A DNA stretch of 64,000 nucleotides from Selenomonas ruminantium subsp. ruminantium ATCC 12561 (GTDB lineage: Bacteria; Bacillota; Negativicutes; Selenomonadales; Selenomonadaceae). The stretch covers positions 44,636 to 108,635 of the forward strand of contig NZ_AUJE01000010.1 of NCBI RefSeq assembly GCF_000424065.1, given 5' to 3'. Shown here piece by piece: positions 15,791-24,201 of this stretch. Below the pieces are notes generated by a model, which was given only the letters and a program-made list of their open reading frames with translations, was not told the origin of the DNA and searched no databases. Every line of letters starts with the position of its first letter. The first letter of the stretch is position 1. Position numbers and translations under genes: made by a program.

Positions 15791-15986
15791 TACCTATATC
15801 ACGGTGTCAGGAGATGAGTGGGATGATATCGCTTACCGAAAGCTGGGCGGAGAATGGTATACGGCCCTTCTGATGGAGGCTAATCCGGCGTATCTGGGCA
15901 TCGTTATTTTCCCTGCGGGTGTTGAGCTTACCCTGCCGTCCATCAAGACACCAATACCCGAAAATCTGCCGCCATGGAAGAGGTGA
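15783..15986 (+). CDS. Tail protein X (LysM-like)
   Basis: A 67-residue P2 gpX-type protein. The fold TYITVSGDEWDDIAYRKLGGEWYTALLMEANPAYL is a LysM domain, which may bind peptidoglycan or a tail component at the baseplate hub. The usual gene order tape measure-X-D is kept. It overlaps the tape measure stop by 8 bp. Confidence 0.88.
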   Translation: MPNTYITVSGDEWDDIAYRKLGGEWYTALLMEANPAYLGIVIFPAGVELTLPSIKTPIPENLPPWKR

Positions 15987-15992
15987 TGTCAG

Positions 15993-17003
15993 ATGCAGGC
16001 ACGTAGTGCATCAATCAGTATCCAGTACGACAACAAGGATATCTCTGAAGATTTGGCAGTGTATCTGAAATCTTTCGACTACAATGATGTGATGGATGGC
16101 GAAGCGGATGACATCAGTCTGACGCTGGAAGATATGGCAGAACTTTGGGAAGGAGATTGGCTGCCGGAAAAGGGAGCACTCCTGACCGTGGGAATCATCA
16201 CGAATAACTGGAAGAAAAACGGCAGGGAAAAACTGGATATCGGGCTTTTCGAAGTGGATGAAATTGAGCTGACCGGACTTCCGCATGAGGTCAAAATCAA
16301 AGCGGTATCTGTCCCCGACAACAATACGCTTCGAGGCATTGAGCGGAATCGGAGCTGGGAGAAAACCAAGCTGTCGGTTATTGCCAAAGATATCGCGGAC
16401 AATGCAGGCATGGAACTTTTCTACGATGTATCGGATGATCCGGAGTTGGAACGTGCTGAGCAGACTGAAGAATCGGACTTGTCCTTCCTTCAGCGCATCT
16501 GTAAAGATGCAGGTTTTTCCTTGAAGGTTACAGATAACAAATTGGTTATCTTCGATGTCGTGACTTATGAGGCCCGTGAGCCAGTGGGGACAGTGGAACG
16601 AGAGGAAGCAGACCTGCTGTCCTATAATATCCGTTCCAAGACAAGAGATGTGTATAAGTCCTGCCACGTGAAGTATGCCAATACAAAGAGCGGTGAGACC
16701 ATCGAATACACCTTTACTCCGGATGATAAGAAAAAAGGAAAAGTCCTGGAAGTAAATGAGCAGGTGGAAAATATCGCGGCAGCGGAAAAGCTGGCTAAAA
16801 AGAAACTCCGAGAAAAGAATTGCGAAGAAGTGACGATAGGATTGTCATGTGTAGGTTCATCCATGATGCTGGCGGGAAACACCGTCATGTTTCATGGATT
16901 CCATGCTTTCGATGGAAAGTACATCATCACAAAATGCTCTCACAGCATTGGTAATGGCTATACGATGAACGTAGATTTTAGGAGGTGCCTGGATGGCTAT
17001 TGA
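15993..17003 (+). CDS. Baseplate hub protein (P2 gpD / late control D type)
   Basis: 336 residues. The fold is the hub (gp27-like) of contractile tails: SISIQYDNKDISEDLAVYLKSFDYNDVMDGEADDISLTLED at the start and VTYEAREPVGTVEREEADLLSYNIRSKTRDVYKSCHVKY in the second half. Despite the family name, P2-type late control D proteins are the hub on which gpV and the tube assemble. The end overlaps the gpV gene by 11 bp. Confidence 0.9.
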   Translation: MQARSASISIQYDNKDISEDLAVYLKSFDYNDVMDGEADDISLTLEDMAELWEGDWLPEKGALLTVGIITNNWKKNGREKLDIGLFEVDEIELTGLPHEVKIKAVSVPDNNTLRGIERNRSWEKTKLSVIAKDIADNAGMELFYDVSDDPELERAEQTEESDLSFLQRICKDAGFSLKVTDNKLVIFDVVTYEAREPVGTVEREEADLLSYNIRSKTRDVYKSCHVKYANTKSGETIEYTFTPDDKKKGKVLEVNEQVENIAAAEKLAKKKLREKNCEEVTIGLSCVGSSMMLAGNTVMFHGFHAFDGKYIITKCSHSIGNGYTMNVDFRRCLDGY

Positions 17004-17394
17004 TTCACATATCAAGAATTTCATCCGTGTTGGTCGCGTGTCCGTAGTATTTCCTAATGAGATGGCGGTGAAGGTCGTTTTTGAAGATAAGGATGACCTG
17101 GTATCGGATAAGCTGCCGGTTCTTGTTCAAGGCAGCAGTAAGAACAAGCACTTCTGGCTGCCGGATGTCGGAGAACCTGTTGTCTGCTTGATGCTCCCGA
17201 ACGGACACAATGCAGGCATTTGCCTTGGCTCTTATTACTCCAATCAGAATCCGCCTGCTGTATCGAATTCAGAGCTTCGCCGTTTGGATTTTGGTGATGG
17301 CTCATATATCGAATTTAATCGTGGGACAGGAGGTCTGACCATTCAATGCAAAGGCCCTGTGGTCATCAATGGTTCTACGGTAAATATCAACTGA
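16993..17394 (+). CDS. Baseplate spike protein (gpV type)
   Basis: 133 residues. The N-terminal OB fold (VGRVSVVFPNEMAVKVVFEDKDDLVSDKLPVLVQGSSKNKHFWLPDVGEPVVCLMLPN) is that of gpV/gp45 baseplate spike proteins; a short triple-stranded beta stalk follows (YIEFNRGTGGLTIQCKGPVVINGSTVNIN). The spike trimer sits under the hub and pierces the outer membrane. The PAAR-type tip is encoded next. Confidence 0.88.
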   Translation: MAIDSHIKNFIRVGRVSVVFPNEMAVKVVFEDKDDLVSDKLPVLVQGSSKNKHFWLPDVGEPVVCLMLPNGHNAGICLGSYYSNQNPPAVSNSELRRLDFGDGSYIEFNRGTGGLTIQCKGPVVINGSTVNIN

Positions 17395-17408
17395 GGGGAG
17401 GAATGAAG

Positions 17409-17699
17409 ATGCCGGCATTGACTCGTTTGGGAGATGCAGATACTGGTCATGATGCCTGTCCGCCAACGACTCTGAATAGCGCCAGCGAAAATGTCTTTAT
17501 CAATGGAAAAGGAGCAGGACGTGTGGGGGACAGCTATGTCGTTCATTCCTGCCCGGAGCATCCATCTCATAGCGGTGTGATTGCTTCAGGAAGTTCTTCA
17601 GTGTTTATCAATGGAAGAGCTGCAGGACGAATTGGTGATGCAGTTTCTTGTGGCGGTTCGGTTGCTGTTGGCAGCGAGAATGTATTTGTAGGAGGATGA
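17409..17699 (+). CDS. PAAR-domain spike tip protein
   Basis: 96 residues from the ATG at 17409; GGGGAGG lies upstream, and the ATG at 17403 is an alternative. The protein is one PAAR repeat block: DTGHDACPPTTLNSASENVFINGKGAGRVGDSYVVHSCPEHPSHSGVIASGSSSVFINGRAAGRIGD. PAAR proteins form the sharp tip on the gpV-type spike. The His/Cys residues (GHDACPP, HSCPEHPSH) match its metal ligands. Confidence 0.9.
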   Translation: MPALTRLGDADTGHDACPPTTLNSASENVFINGKGAGRVGDSYVVHSCPEHPSHSGVIASGSSSVFINGRAAGRIGDAVSCGGSVAVGSENVFVGG

Positions 17700-17705
17700 T
17701 ACGCC

Positions 17706-18197
17706 ATGAGCATATGGAGTTCATTGATGTCGGCATTAGCCGTATATAACAGCATGGGCAGTTTGGGTGCTCTTGGAGATATCTCATTTCATGTTTCTGC
17801 CTGGAATGACATTCATACCATCGAGGACCTGCAACGAAATGCCAAGAACCGTACCGCAACACATGCCATCATCGGTAAGAAGCCGTTCACGGAATATCTT
17901 GGTCCCGACCTTCAGACCATTTCGTTCAAAATAAAGTTGAATGCACAGTGGGGCGTGAATCCCGTATTGGAAGTGGAAAAGCTGGTCGGATATTGTGAAG
18001 AGGGAACGGTCCTCACCTTCACGCTTGGCGGGAAGAAATTTGGAAAAAACAAATGGATGATTACTTCAGTCGGTGAAGCTGTGAAGTACTACGACAACCG
18101 GGGAGCAATCCTTTCCTCGGAAGTAGACATTTCCCTGCAGGAATACGTTGAACCGAAACTGTCACAGACCATAGAACGGGAGGGAGATTGGGCATGA
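17706..18197 (+). CDS. Tail protein U (P2 gpU type)
   Basis: 163 residues in the gpU family: a short hydrophobic start, ISFHVSAWNDIHTIEDLQRNAKNRTATHAIIGKKPFTEYLGPDLQTISFKIKL and VEKLVGYCEEGTVLTFTLGGKKFGKNKWMITSVGEAVKYYDNRG. P2 gpU is an essential tail component and is thought to act at tail termination. In P2 gpU is located near the sheath; here it lies between the spike and the wedge genes. Confidence 0.85.
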   Translation: MSIWSSLMSALAVYNSMGSLGALGDISFHVSAWNDIHTIEDLQRNAKNRTATHAIIGKKPFTEYLGPDLQTISFKIKLNAQWGVNPVLEVEKLVGYCEEGTVLTFTLGGKKFGKNKWMITSVGEAVKYYDNRGAILSSEVDISLQEYVEPKLSQTIEREGDWA

Positions 18198-18511
18198 CGA
18201 TTCTTGATATTTCAGCTAATGAATTGGATGGTATAGATTTTGCTCCATCGACAACGTTGAAAGAGATTATCCAGAATGTACGGACTATCCTTACTACAAG
18301 CCGTGGAGACGTACCGCTTGATCGAGAATTCGGCATGGATACCGGAATGGTAGACCAGCCCGCCAATCGTGTCGGTGCTATCCTGACCACGGATATCGTG
18401 GAGGCTGTTGAGCGGTATGAGCCGAGAGTGACGGTTATGTCGGTCAGCTTTTCCGGGAATGGTGCTGATGGAGAAATCATTCCAATCGTAAAGGTGGCGA
18501 TTAATACATGA
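18194..18511 (+). CDS. Baseplate wedge protein (gpW/gp25 type)
   Basis: 105 residues from the ATG at 18194; GGGAGATTGGGC precedes it and the four bases ATGA overlap the gpU stop. It has the gp25/gpW fold with IIQNVRTILTTSRGDVPLDREFGMDTGMVDQPANRVGAIL, followed by beta strands. It is part of the conserved wedge core of contractile baseplates and initiates sheath assembly. Confidence 0.9.
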   Translation: MTILDISANELDGIDFAPSTTLKEIIQNVRTILTTSRGDVPLDREFGMDTGMVDQPANRVGAILTTDIVEAVERYEPRVTVMSVSFSGNGADGEIIPIVKVAINT

Positions 18512-19617
18512 CGATTTCAGATATTGATTTTCTTGATACAGATACGGATACCATAAAATCCGCAGTAATCGGGGAATATGAAGAGCTGACAGCACGAACG
18601 CTGGCAACAGCAGACCCAGTTCGATTGTTTCTTGAAAGTATTGCAAGCATCATTGCCCAGCAACGCGTGCTAATCAATTACACAGGCAAGATGAACCTGC
18701 TGGCATACTCTCAGGGAAATTTCCTTGACCATATCGGTGCATTGGTAGGAACAGCGCGAATCCCTGCCGCTGCCGCAACTTCTACCTTTCAGATTACGCT
18801 GTCTGCTGTGCGGGATGTTCCCGTGACGATTCCTGCAGGAACACGAGTCGCAGCAGCAGATAATGTATTCTTTTCATTAGATGTGGACACGATTATTCTT
18901 GCAGGAGAGCTTTCAGCGGAAACATCGGGAACCTGTACGCAAACCGGCGCTGTCGGCAATGGCTACATTCATGGAGAAATCAAGACGATTGTTGACCCTG
19001 TACCGTATGTAGAAAGCATCGTGAATCTCACGACAACGGAAGGTGGTGCGGATATTGAGGATGATGAGTCTTATCGGACACGCATTCAGGAAGCACCTGA
19101 GCGATTCTCTGTTGCCGGGCCAACAGGAGCCTATGAGTATTTTGCTAAAATGGCTTCGGCACTGATTACAGACGTAGCAGTGACCAGCCCATTCCCCGGC
19201 GAGGTTTATGTATATCCTTTGCTGGAAGGAGGAAGTCTTCCAGGAGAAGAGATTATCCATGACGTCGAGGAGATGCTCAATGACGATTCTGTACGTCCTC
19301 TAACGGACAAGGTAACAGTATTGGCACCATCTGCTGTATCGTATGATATCGAGTTATCTTATTACATCGATACCGCTGATGCGACACGGGCAAGAAGTAT
19401 TCAGTCAGAAGTACAGAAGGCTGTAGAGGCGTATATCTTATGGCAGAAATCAAAGCTTGGCCGTGATATCAATCCGACTGAGCTTTATTATCGTCTGCGC
19501 GCTGCAGGGGCAAAGCGTGCGGTGATTACTGCACCGGAATTCCTTACGGTAAACGCAGAATCTGTAGCGATTGCAGATTCTGTAACCGTGAACTACGGAG
19601 GTCTGGAAGATGGCTAA
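18508..19617 (+). CDS. Baseplate protein J (wedge)
   Basis: 369 residues, P2 gpJ/gp47-like. N-terminus ARTLATADPVRLFLESIASIIAQQRVLINYTGKMNLLAYSQGNFLDHIGALVGTARIPA; C-terminal part with ELYYRLRAAGAKRAVITAPEF. Together with gpW and gpI it forms the baseplate wedge. The ATGA overlap with gpW and 8-bp overlap with gpI show a coupled unit. Confidence 0.92.
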   Translation: MTISDIDFLDTDTDTIKSAVIGEYEELTARTLATADPVRLFLESIASIIAQQRVLINYTGKMNLLAYSQGNFLDHIGALVGTARIPAAAATSTFQITLSAVRDVPVTIPAGTRVAAADNVFFSLDVDTIILAGELSAETSGTCTQTGAVGNGYIHGEIKTIVDPVPYVESIVNLTTTEGGADIEDDESYRTRIQEAPERFSVAGPTGAYEYFAKMASALITDVAVTSPFPGEVYVYPLLEGGSLPGEEIIHDVEEMLNDDSVRPLTDKVTVLAPSAVSYDIELSYYIDTADATRARSIQSEVQKAVEAYILWQKSKLGRDINPTELYYRLRAAGAKRAVITAPEFLTVNAESVAIADSVTVNYGGLEDG

Positions 19618-20335
19618 GAAATTAACCGATATCAGCCTGTCTGATATCACACCGCGGAATATCATTCGTGATCCGACTGTGCAGAATGCCGCTAATTCTA
19701 TTGACCATCAGCTTCAACTGACGGCTGATAATATCGGATTAGTTGCTATCATAGCACGCATTGATGAACTGCCTGAGACTGTGATTGATTCACTTGCCTG
19801 GCAGTGGCATGTTGACTTTTACGAGCCAGGTCTTGATTTGAAAGCAAAACGCAATCTGGTCCGCGAATCCATCGCATGGCATCGGCATAAAGGAACAAAG
19901 GCTGCAGTCAAAAGCGGAGTTCACGCGGTATATGGAAGCGGCGAAGTAGAAGAATGGTTTGAGTACAATGGAGAACCATATCATTTCCGTGTAGTAGACA
20001 TTGTTCCGGATACCATCGATATGGATAGCATACGACTGGTATTGCGACTTATCGATTCCTGTAAGAACACCAGGAGCTGGCTGGATACCTTGGGGGTTCG
20101 GCGAGACTTACATGGAACCATCCATGTGGGAGGAATCCCATGCGTAACTAAAGCTTATGAAGTTTATCCCGTAACGATTCATGATGCAACGCTAAATCCT
20201 GTACTTTACTATGGCGGTGCATTGGTCAGCTATCAGCGGATTGAGATTTATGAGAATACTGTACAGGATACAGAAAGCCCTGTAGAAGTCTATTACAGCA
20301 GCAACGTTTCAGCGTACAAACGCGTGGAAGTATAG
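19610..20335 (+). CDS. Tail protein I (P2 gpI type)
   Basis: 241 residues, the third member of the W-J-I wedge set. Family marks are RIDELPETVIDSLAWQWHVDFYEPGLDLKAKRNLVRESIAWHRHKGTKAAVKSGVHAVYG. The C-terminal region is longer and more variable, as expected for the part that receives the tail fibre or spike. The fibre gene follows after 13 bp. Confidence 0.9.
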   Translation: MAKKLTDISLSDITPRNIIRDPTVQNAANSIDHQLQLTADNIGLVAIIARIDELPETVIDSLAWQWHVDFYEPGLDLKAKRNLVRESIAWHRHKGTKAAVKSGVHAVYGSGEVEEWFEYNGEPYHFRVVDIVPDTIDMDSIRLVLRLIDSCKNTRSWLDTLGVRRDLHGTIHVGGIPCVTKAYEVYPVTIHDATLNPVLYYGGALVSYQRIEIYENTVQDTESPVEVYYSSNVSAYKRVEV

Positions 20336-20348
20336 GGAGGAAATTATT

Positions 20349-22964
20349 ATGTCAAATTGGAGTGGTGGAGTCCTGACCAATGTAGGTCGTGAACTCCAGC
20401 TGAAAGTAGAAGCCGGTGCAACACTGACGTTTACCAAGATTAAGCTTGGCGATGGCATAGAATCGTTGGAAGCAGTCGATGACCTTACAGACCTGATGAG
20501 TCCGAAGTTCGTCATGGGAATAAGCAGCAAGTCTGTAGCCAATGATGTCTGCAAAATCACAGGCGTACTTTCCTCATCGAGTATAGCCACAGGATTCCGT
20601 GCCCGTGAATGGGGATTGTTTGCCCAGGATCCGGACATTGGTGAAATTCTATACATGATAAGCATCGATACCCAGCCGGATTGGGTTCCATCCGGCAGCG
20701 ACATCGGCAAACTTGCCGTAAGCTATGCAATGAATGTTGCCGTCAGTAATGCATCCAGTATCACAGCAAGAATTGACCCGGCAGGACTTGTCACAGCCGA
20801 TATGCTGGCCGAGCTTATTCATGAAACGCAATACAATAAGTCTTACAACGTTGGCGATTATGCCTTCACAGGCTATGGACTCCCCGCATGGGCATATCTT
20901 GAATGCATCCAGGAAGGAATAAGCGGTACCATTGAACTTGACCTGTCAAACGTAGTCGAAGGAGAACACATCAACGACGGCACTGTAGTATGGATTGTCC
21001 GCAACTGGCATTCCATTCATCAGTACCTCGTGGAGGCTACAGGCTACGGCATAGTAAGCGGCTTGCAGGTAAAAGCACAGGACACGCCGAATATGACTGT
21101 ATCAATCGAAGGAGGTACAGTACATATGAAAAACGGCACAAGAATAGTAATCGCGGCGATTGCGGCACTCACTATCGCTGCGGCAGATGCAACCAATCCG
21201 AGAATTGACAGTATCTATGTGGACGGTACGGGCAACGTAGCGTATGCACAGGGGACACCTGCAGCCACGCCTGTTGTGCCCACACTAAGTACAGATGCGA
21301 TTAAACTTGCAGATGTTAAGGTTGCGGCTAATCAAGCAAGTGTTACAGAAGCGGATATTGTTAGGGATGGTGAAGTACTCCCACGTTTCTACAATACTGG
21401 TGTGGTCAATGTTAAGGATTTCGGTGCAAAAGGTGACGGGGTAACTGATGATACTGCGGCGATTCAGGCGGCGATTGATTCCGTAGCAGGAAATTTTACA
21501 AATGCAGTTGGGAATGAAAAAATAGCGATTAATAAAGCTACAATTTTTATCCCGAAGGGCGTATATTTACTGTCGGCACCTATTGTGTTATCAGCAGATA
21601 CATCACTAATTGGAGCTGGTAGAAATTCAACAATGCTAAAATCATCGTCCGCAATGGATGATTTATTAATTTATGGAGGGCACACAGAAGGACAGAACCT
21701 TGTATCTAAAAATTTAGAAATAGCTAACATAACCCTTAATTGCGATGGTAATGCAAAAATCGGTTTAAGCAACAGAAATAACGTTTGGATAGAGTCGGCA
21801 AATATACATGATATATGTATATTAAGAGCGTCAGAGTTGGGGATAGATATTTCATCAACGTGGCTATCGTTATTTAGTAACATTACAATAAAGGGGTGTC
21901 CTGTAGGAGCATATTGTGGTGGAAATGACTCAAACAACGGGTGCAACGACAATACTATTATTAATTTAAGTATAAATAACTCATCACTTATTAATATAAT
22001 TATTGCAAGTCAATGCTGTAATTTCATAGGGCTTAACGTTGATAGACAAAAAGACTATTTACAAAGTGGTGCTATCGTTGCGAATAGCGTGGTTATTCAC
22101 GGCAATACTTACTCGGATAACGCGGCTATTTTAGCGACAACCTATTGCGACTGTAATAAGATAGATGGCTTGTGGTTTGAATGGATTAGTCAAACGTCTA
22201 ATACTCCTGTACTGCTAGTCAAAGATATTAACACATATAGTAACGGGCATTTCAAATCTATAGCATTACAGATTTGCAATATTCATTCAGGGGGGTATTA
22301 TCAGGATATTTTCAAAATATTATCCGGGCATATAGTTATTGATAATTGTAGATTAGACATCCCCGAAAGTTACTCAGATTATGTGGTAGATACACAAGGA
22401 GCTGATTCTAATACATCATTATTACTAAAAGGCATGATGATGTCAGCATTTACGGCGTGGCTAAATAGTGGCAAGACACGAATAACATTGCCGTATGGGG
22501 CTTTTAGAGCAGAAGGAACTCTATCAAACGGAACATATAAAACTTATCAGCCGAAGTCACAAAATGGCTACATTGCAGAAGATACGTCAATTAATATGCT
22601 GGAAAGTATAGACAGTAATGGATTTATCACAAAAATGATAAACTCCGGTGTCTACGAAAAAGTGTCAAAATCAGGATATAAAATGGAGATTAACCAGTTT
22701 TTTATCGGGTTTTATAACAAATTACCAGAAGGAGCCACAGCATCAACAACTGTGACAACAAGCATTCCTGTTGAATCGGGCGTTATTTGGACAGGTATGG
22801 TTGTTCCTCGCAATTTAGCGGGCATGACAGCAATAAAAAATGGATACTATTTAGATATTGACACTAGTGGAACATATTTAACTGTGACATTGAGATTTAG
22901 CACTGCATTACCATCGGGCAATCCTAATATACATGTTGTGTTATTCCCATTCTCGGCGACATAA
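20349..22964 (+). CDS. Tail fibre/tailspike with beta-helix domain
   Basis: 871 residues. Residues 1 to about 160 form a P2 gpH/DUF3751-like fibre attachment domain. A middle part (about 200-330) with repeated Thr/Ala/Ile strands follows. From about residue 355 a pectate lyase-type beta-helix begins (VNVKDFGAKGDGVTDDTAAIQAAIDS), typical of tailspikes that bind or cut surface sugars. From about 21,480 the DNA becomes clearly AT-richer than the rest of the phage. The RBS AGGAGG and start are clear. Immediately after the stop a remnant of another fibre C-terminus is seen (22966-23043). Confidence 0.88.
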   Translation: MSNWSGGVLTNVGRELQLKVEAGATLTFTKIKLGDGIESLEAVDDLTDLMSPKFVMGISSKSVANDVCKITGVLSSSSIATGFRAREWGLFAQDPDIGEILYMISIDTQPDWVPSGSDIGKLAVSYAMNVAVSNASSITARIDPAGLVTADMLAELIHETQYNKSYNVGDYAFTGYGLPAWAYLECIQEGISGTIELDLSNVVEGEHINDGTVVWIVRNWHSIHQYLVEATGYGIVSGLQVKAQDTPNMTVSIEGGTVHMKNGTRIVIAAIAALTIAAADATNPRIDSIYVDGTGNVAYAQGTPAATPVVPTLSTDAIKLADVKVAANQASVTEADIVRDGEVLPRFYNTGVVNVKDFGAKGDGVTDDTAAIQAAIDSVAGNFTNAVGNEKIAINKATIFIPKGVYLLSAPIVLSADTSLIGAGRNSTMLKSSSAMDDLLIYGGHTEGQNLVSKNLEIANITLNCDGNAKIGLSNRNNVWIESANIHDICILRASELGIDISSTWLSLFSNITIKGCPVGAYCGGNDSNNGCNDNTIINLSINNSSLINIIIASQCCNFIGLNVDRQKDYLQSGAIVANSVVIHGNTYSDNAAILATTYCDCNKIDGLWFEWISQTSNTPVLLVKDINTYSNGHFKSIALQICNIHSGGYYQDIFKILSGHIVIDNCRLDIPESYSDYVVDTQGADSNTSLLLKGMMMSAFTAWLNSGKTRITLPYGAFRAEGTLSNGTYKTYQPKSQNGYIAEDTSINMLESIDSNGFITKMINSGVYEKVSKSGYKMEINQFFIGFYNKLPEGATASTTVTTSIPVESGVIWTGMVVPRNLAGMTAIKNGYYLDIDTSGTYLTVTLRFSTALPSGNPNIHVVLFPFSAT

Positions 22965-22965
22965 C

Positions 22966-23043
22966 GAGCCGTTCAATCGTTGGAAACCTTGGCAGAGAGT
23001 CTTGTTCAATGTCATCGCCATTGGCGGTGGCAAGGAATGGTAA
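22966..23043 (+). pseudogene. Remnant of an older tail fibre C-terminus
   Basis: In a frame +1 to the tailspike, 25 codons read EPFNRWKPWQRVLFNVIAIG, then GGKEW and a stop. This is protein-like, ends like many phage fibres (NRWKPWQRVLFN) and has no start of its own. It is best explained as the last part of the previous fibre gene, left when the receptor-binding region was replaced. Confidence 0.55.
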
Positions 23044-23049
23044 TAGAAA

Positions 23050-23079
23050 AGCCCACCATATTTGCGGTATGGTGGGCTG
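23050..23079 (-). terminator. Terminator of the reverse-strand HEPN-like gene
   Basis: AGCCCACCATA pairs with TATGGTGGGCT (11-bp stem, 8-nt loop). Read leftward a TTTTCTATT run follows; rightward there is no T-run, so it ends the minus-strand gene that stops at 23084. Confidence 0.75.
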
Positions 23080-23083
23080 ACTG

Positions 23084-23599
23084 TTAGCCGATTACGAGTA
23101 ACCCTTCAATGAGATGTGGTATACCGTTCATGTGAAGCTTGAAGAATTTGTCGTAGTTCTTCTGATAGTTAGGGCTGTTTTTAACCTTGTCGTTCCAGAT
23201 TTTTACCGAGTTCATCATGTCATGGCAAAAATCAAGAACATCAATACAGACAGCATTATCAGCAGGATTCATGCCGTAGAACCTAGTGTTGTCTATCTTT
23301 ATCATTGGGTTAGGGTAAACGAACAGGATTCTACGTTTATACGTTTCAGATTCCCTAGCTTTTGCGAATGCGTTGCCTTCATGTATCATCGAGCATCTAA
23401 AATCATAGCATTCTTCTGCTGTAAGATGTTGCGGTGAAACGTGCTTGTTATACCACTCCTTATACCTTTCTCTGTCGTAATCTCCATAACCTCCTTCTAG
23501 CTGTGCGCATATGGCTGGCAAGGTGAGTGTGGACTGTAGTGCAACGAAGTATAGTTGTTGATTTAGGGTTACAGCTATCTGACGAAGTAACTCATCCAT
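23084..23599 (-). CDS. HEPN-like reverse-strand cargo protein
   Basis: A 171-residue soluble protein, largely helical at the N-terminus. Residues 68-73 read RCSMIH inside CYDFRCSMIHEG, the R-x4-H arrangement of HEPN ribonucleases; family membership is inferred from this motif and helices only. The gene lies against the late genes right after the tailspike, with an almost full-length Shine-Dalgarno (AAAGGAGGTGATTCC, 23602-23616), a TGATATACT -10 box (23624-23632) and its own terminator. This is a moron layout, so it is probably expressed in the lysogen. HEPN proteins often act in abortive infection, which would fit. Confidence 0.7.
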   Translation of the reverse strand: MDELLRQIAVTLNQQLYFVALQSTLTLPAICAQLEGGYGDYDRERYKEWYNKHVSPQHLTAEECYDFRCSMIHEGNAFAKARESETYKRRILFVYPNPMIKIDNTRFYGMNPADNAVCIDVLDFCHDMMNSVKIWNDKVKNSPNYQKNYDKFFKLHMNGIPHLIEGLLVIG

Positions 23600-23623
23600 T
23601 TGGAATCACCTCCTTTCGAGGTA

Positions 23624-23632
23624 AGTATATCA
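23624..23632 (-). promoter_or_regulatory. Candidate promoter of the HEPN-like gene
   Basis: Minus strand TGATATACT, an extended -10, eight bases before the long Shine-Dalgarno. No good -35 is seen. Confidence 0.5.
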
Positions 23633-23651
23633 AAATAAGGAGGAAATAGAA

Positions 23652-23861
23652 ATGACTAATAAAAAATGTGAAAAAGTAACCCTAACTGTAAAAGAACTAA
23701 GGGAACTGCTTTCACAGTATGATGATTCATTGAAGGTCATAATTGGTTACGAGTGCGTATGTATATCAAACATAACGAAAAAGATGGTGTATACCCACGA
23801 AAGTAAACGATTAGGTGAGCGCATTTTATTCATTGATACAGATGCTGATAATGAAGATTAG
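23652..23861 (+). CDS. Small acidic protein with VKELRELLxxYDD motif
   Basis: 69 residues, start ATG behind AAGGAGG (23637-23643). TVKELRELLSQYDDSLKVII matches a motif common in small phage and plasmid proteins of unknown function (typically VKELIELLKKYPDDxEV). The neighbour at 23872 begins with the same motif (TVKELREVLLKYDDDLEVVL), so the two are paralogues. It lies between the tailspike and the toxin-antitoxin pair and is probably expressed rightward with its paralogue. Confidence 0.7.
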   Translation: MTNKKCEKVTLTVKELRELLSQYDDSLKVIIGYECVCISNITKKMVYTHESKRLGERILFIDTDADNED

Positions 23862-23871
23862 GGTGGTCAAA

Positions 23872-24102
23872 ATGACGGTCAAAGAGTTAAGAGAAGTGTT
23901 GCTAAAATATGATGATGATTTAGAGGTTGTCCTCATTCATGACGTTGGTTGCTGCGTTGGCTCGATAGAGGAGAATATGATAGTTCTGGAAAAGAAAGAA
24001 GATTGGTATGAAGATGGGTGGGAAAGAAAATTGGGATGGGTAAAGGGCGATAAAGTGTTGGTTTTTGATGAAGATGCAGTCGATGATGATGAATACGATT
24101 GA
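23872..24102 (+). CDS. Second small acidic VKELRE protein (paralogue)
   Basis: 76 residues from the ATG at 23872 (RBS GGGTGG). The N-terminal 20 residues match the upstream paralogue; the rest diverges and is very acidic at the end (DEDAVDDDEYD). The leader GGTGGTCAAAATG is repeated exactly before the next ATG (24113), so tandem duplication shaped this region. Function unknown. Confidence 0.7.
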   Translation: MTVKELREVLLKYDDDLEVVLIHDVGCCVGSIEENMIVLEKKEDWYEDGWERKLGWVKGDKVLVFDEDAVDDDEYD

Positions 24103-24112
24103 GGTGGTCAAA

Positions 24113-24163
24113 ATGGAAATCATAAATACGGTAGCGCAGTCTGTAGTTTACATTAATTTGTAA
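24113..24163 (+). pseudogene. 16-codon ORF behind a duplicated leader
   Basis: Reads MEIINTVAQSVVYINL and stops. The leader GGTGGTCAAAATG is identical to that of the paralogue at 23872, but the coding part does not match it. It may be the remains of a third, truncated small gene, or a minigene. Confidence 0.35.
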
Positions 24164-24166
24164 ATT

Positions 24167-24198
24167 AAAAGCCTGCCGATATGTCTTAGCAGGCTTTT
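24167..24198. terminator. Bidirectional terminator between the small genes and HigA
   Basis: AAAAGCCTGC (24167-24176) pairs with GCAGGCTTTT (24189-24198). It carries A's and T's on both sides, so it can work in both directions between the convergent small-gene and toxin-antitoxin units. Confidence 0.75.
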
Positions 24199-24201
24199 GA
24201 T

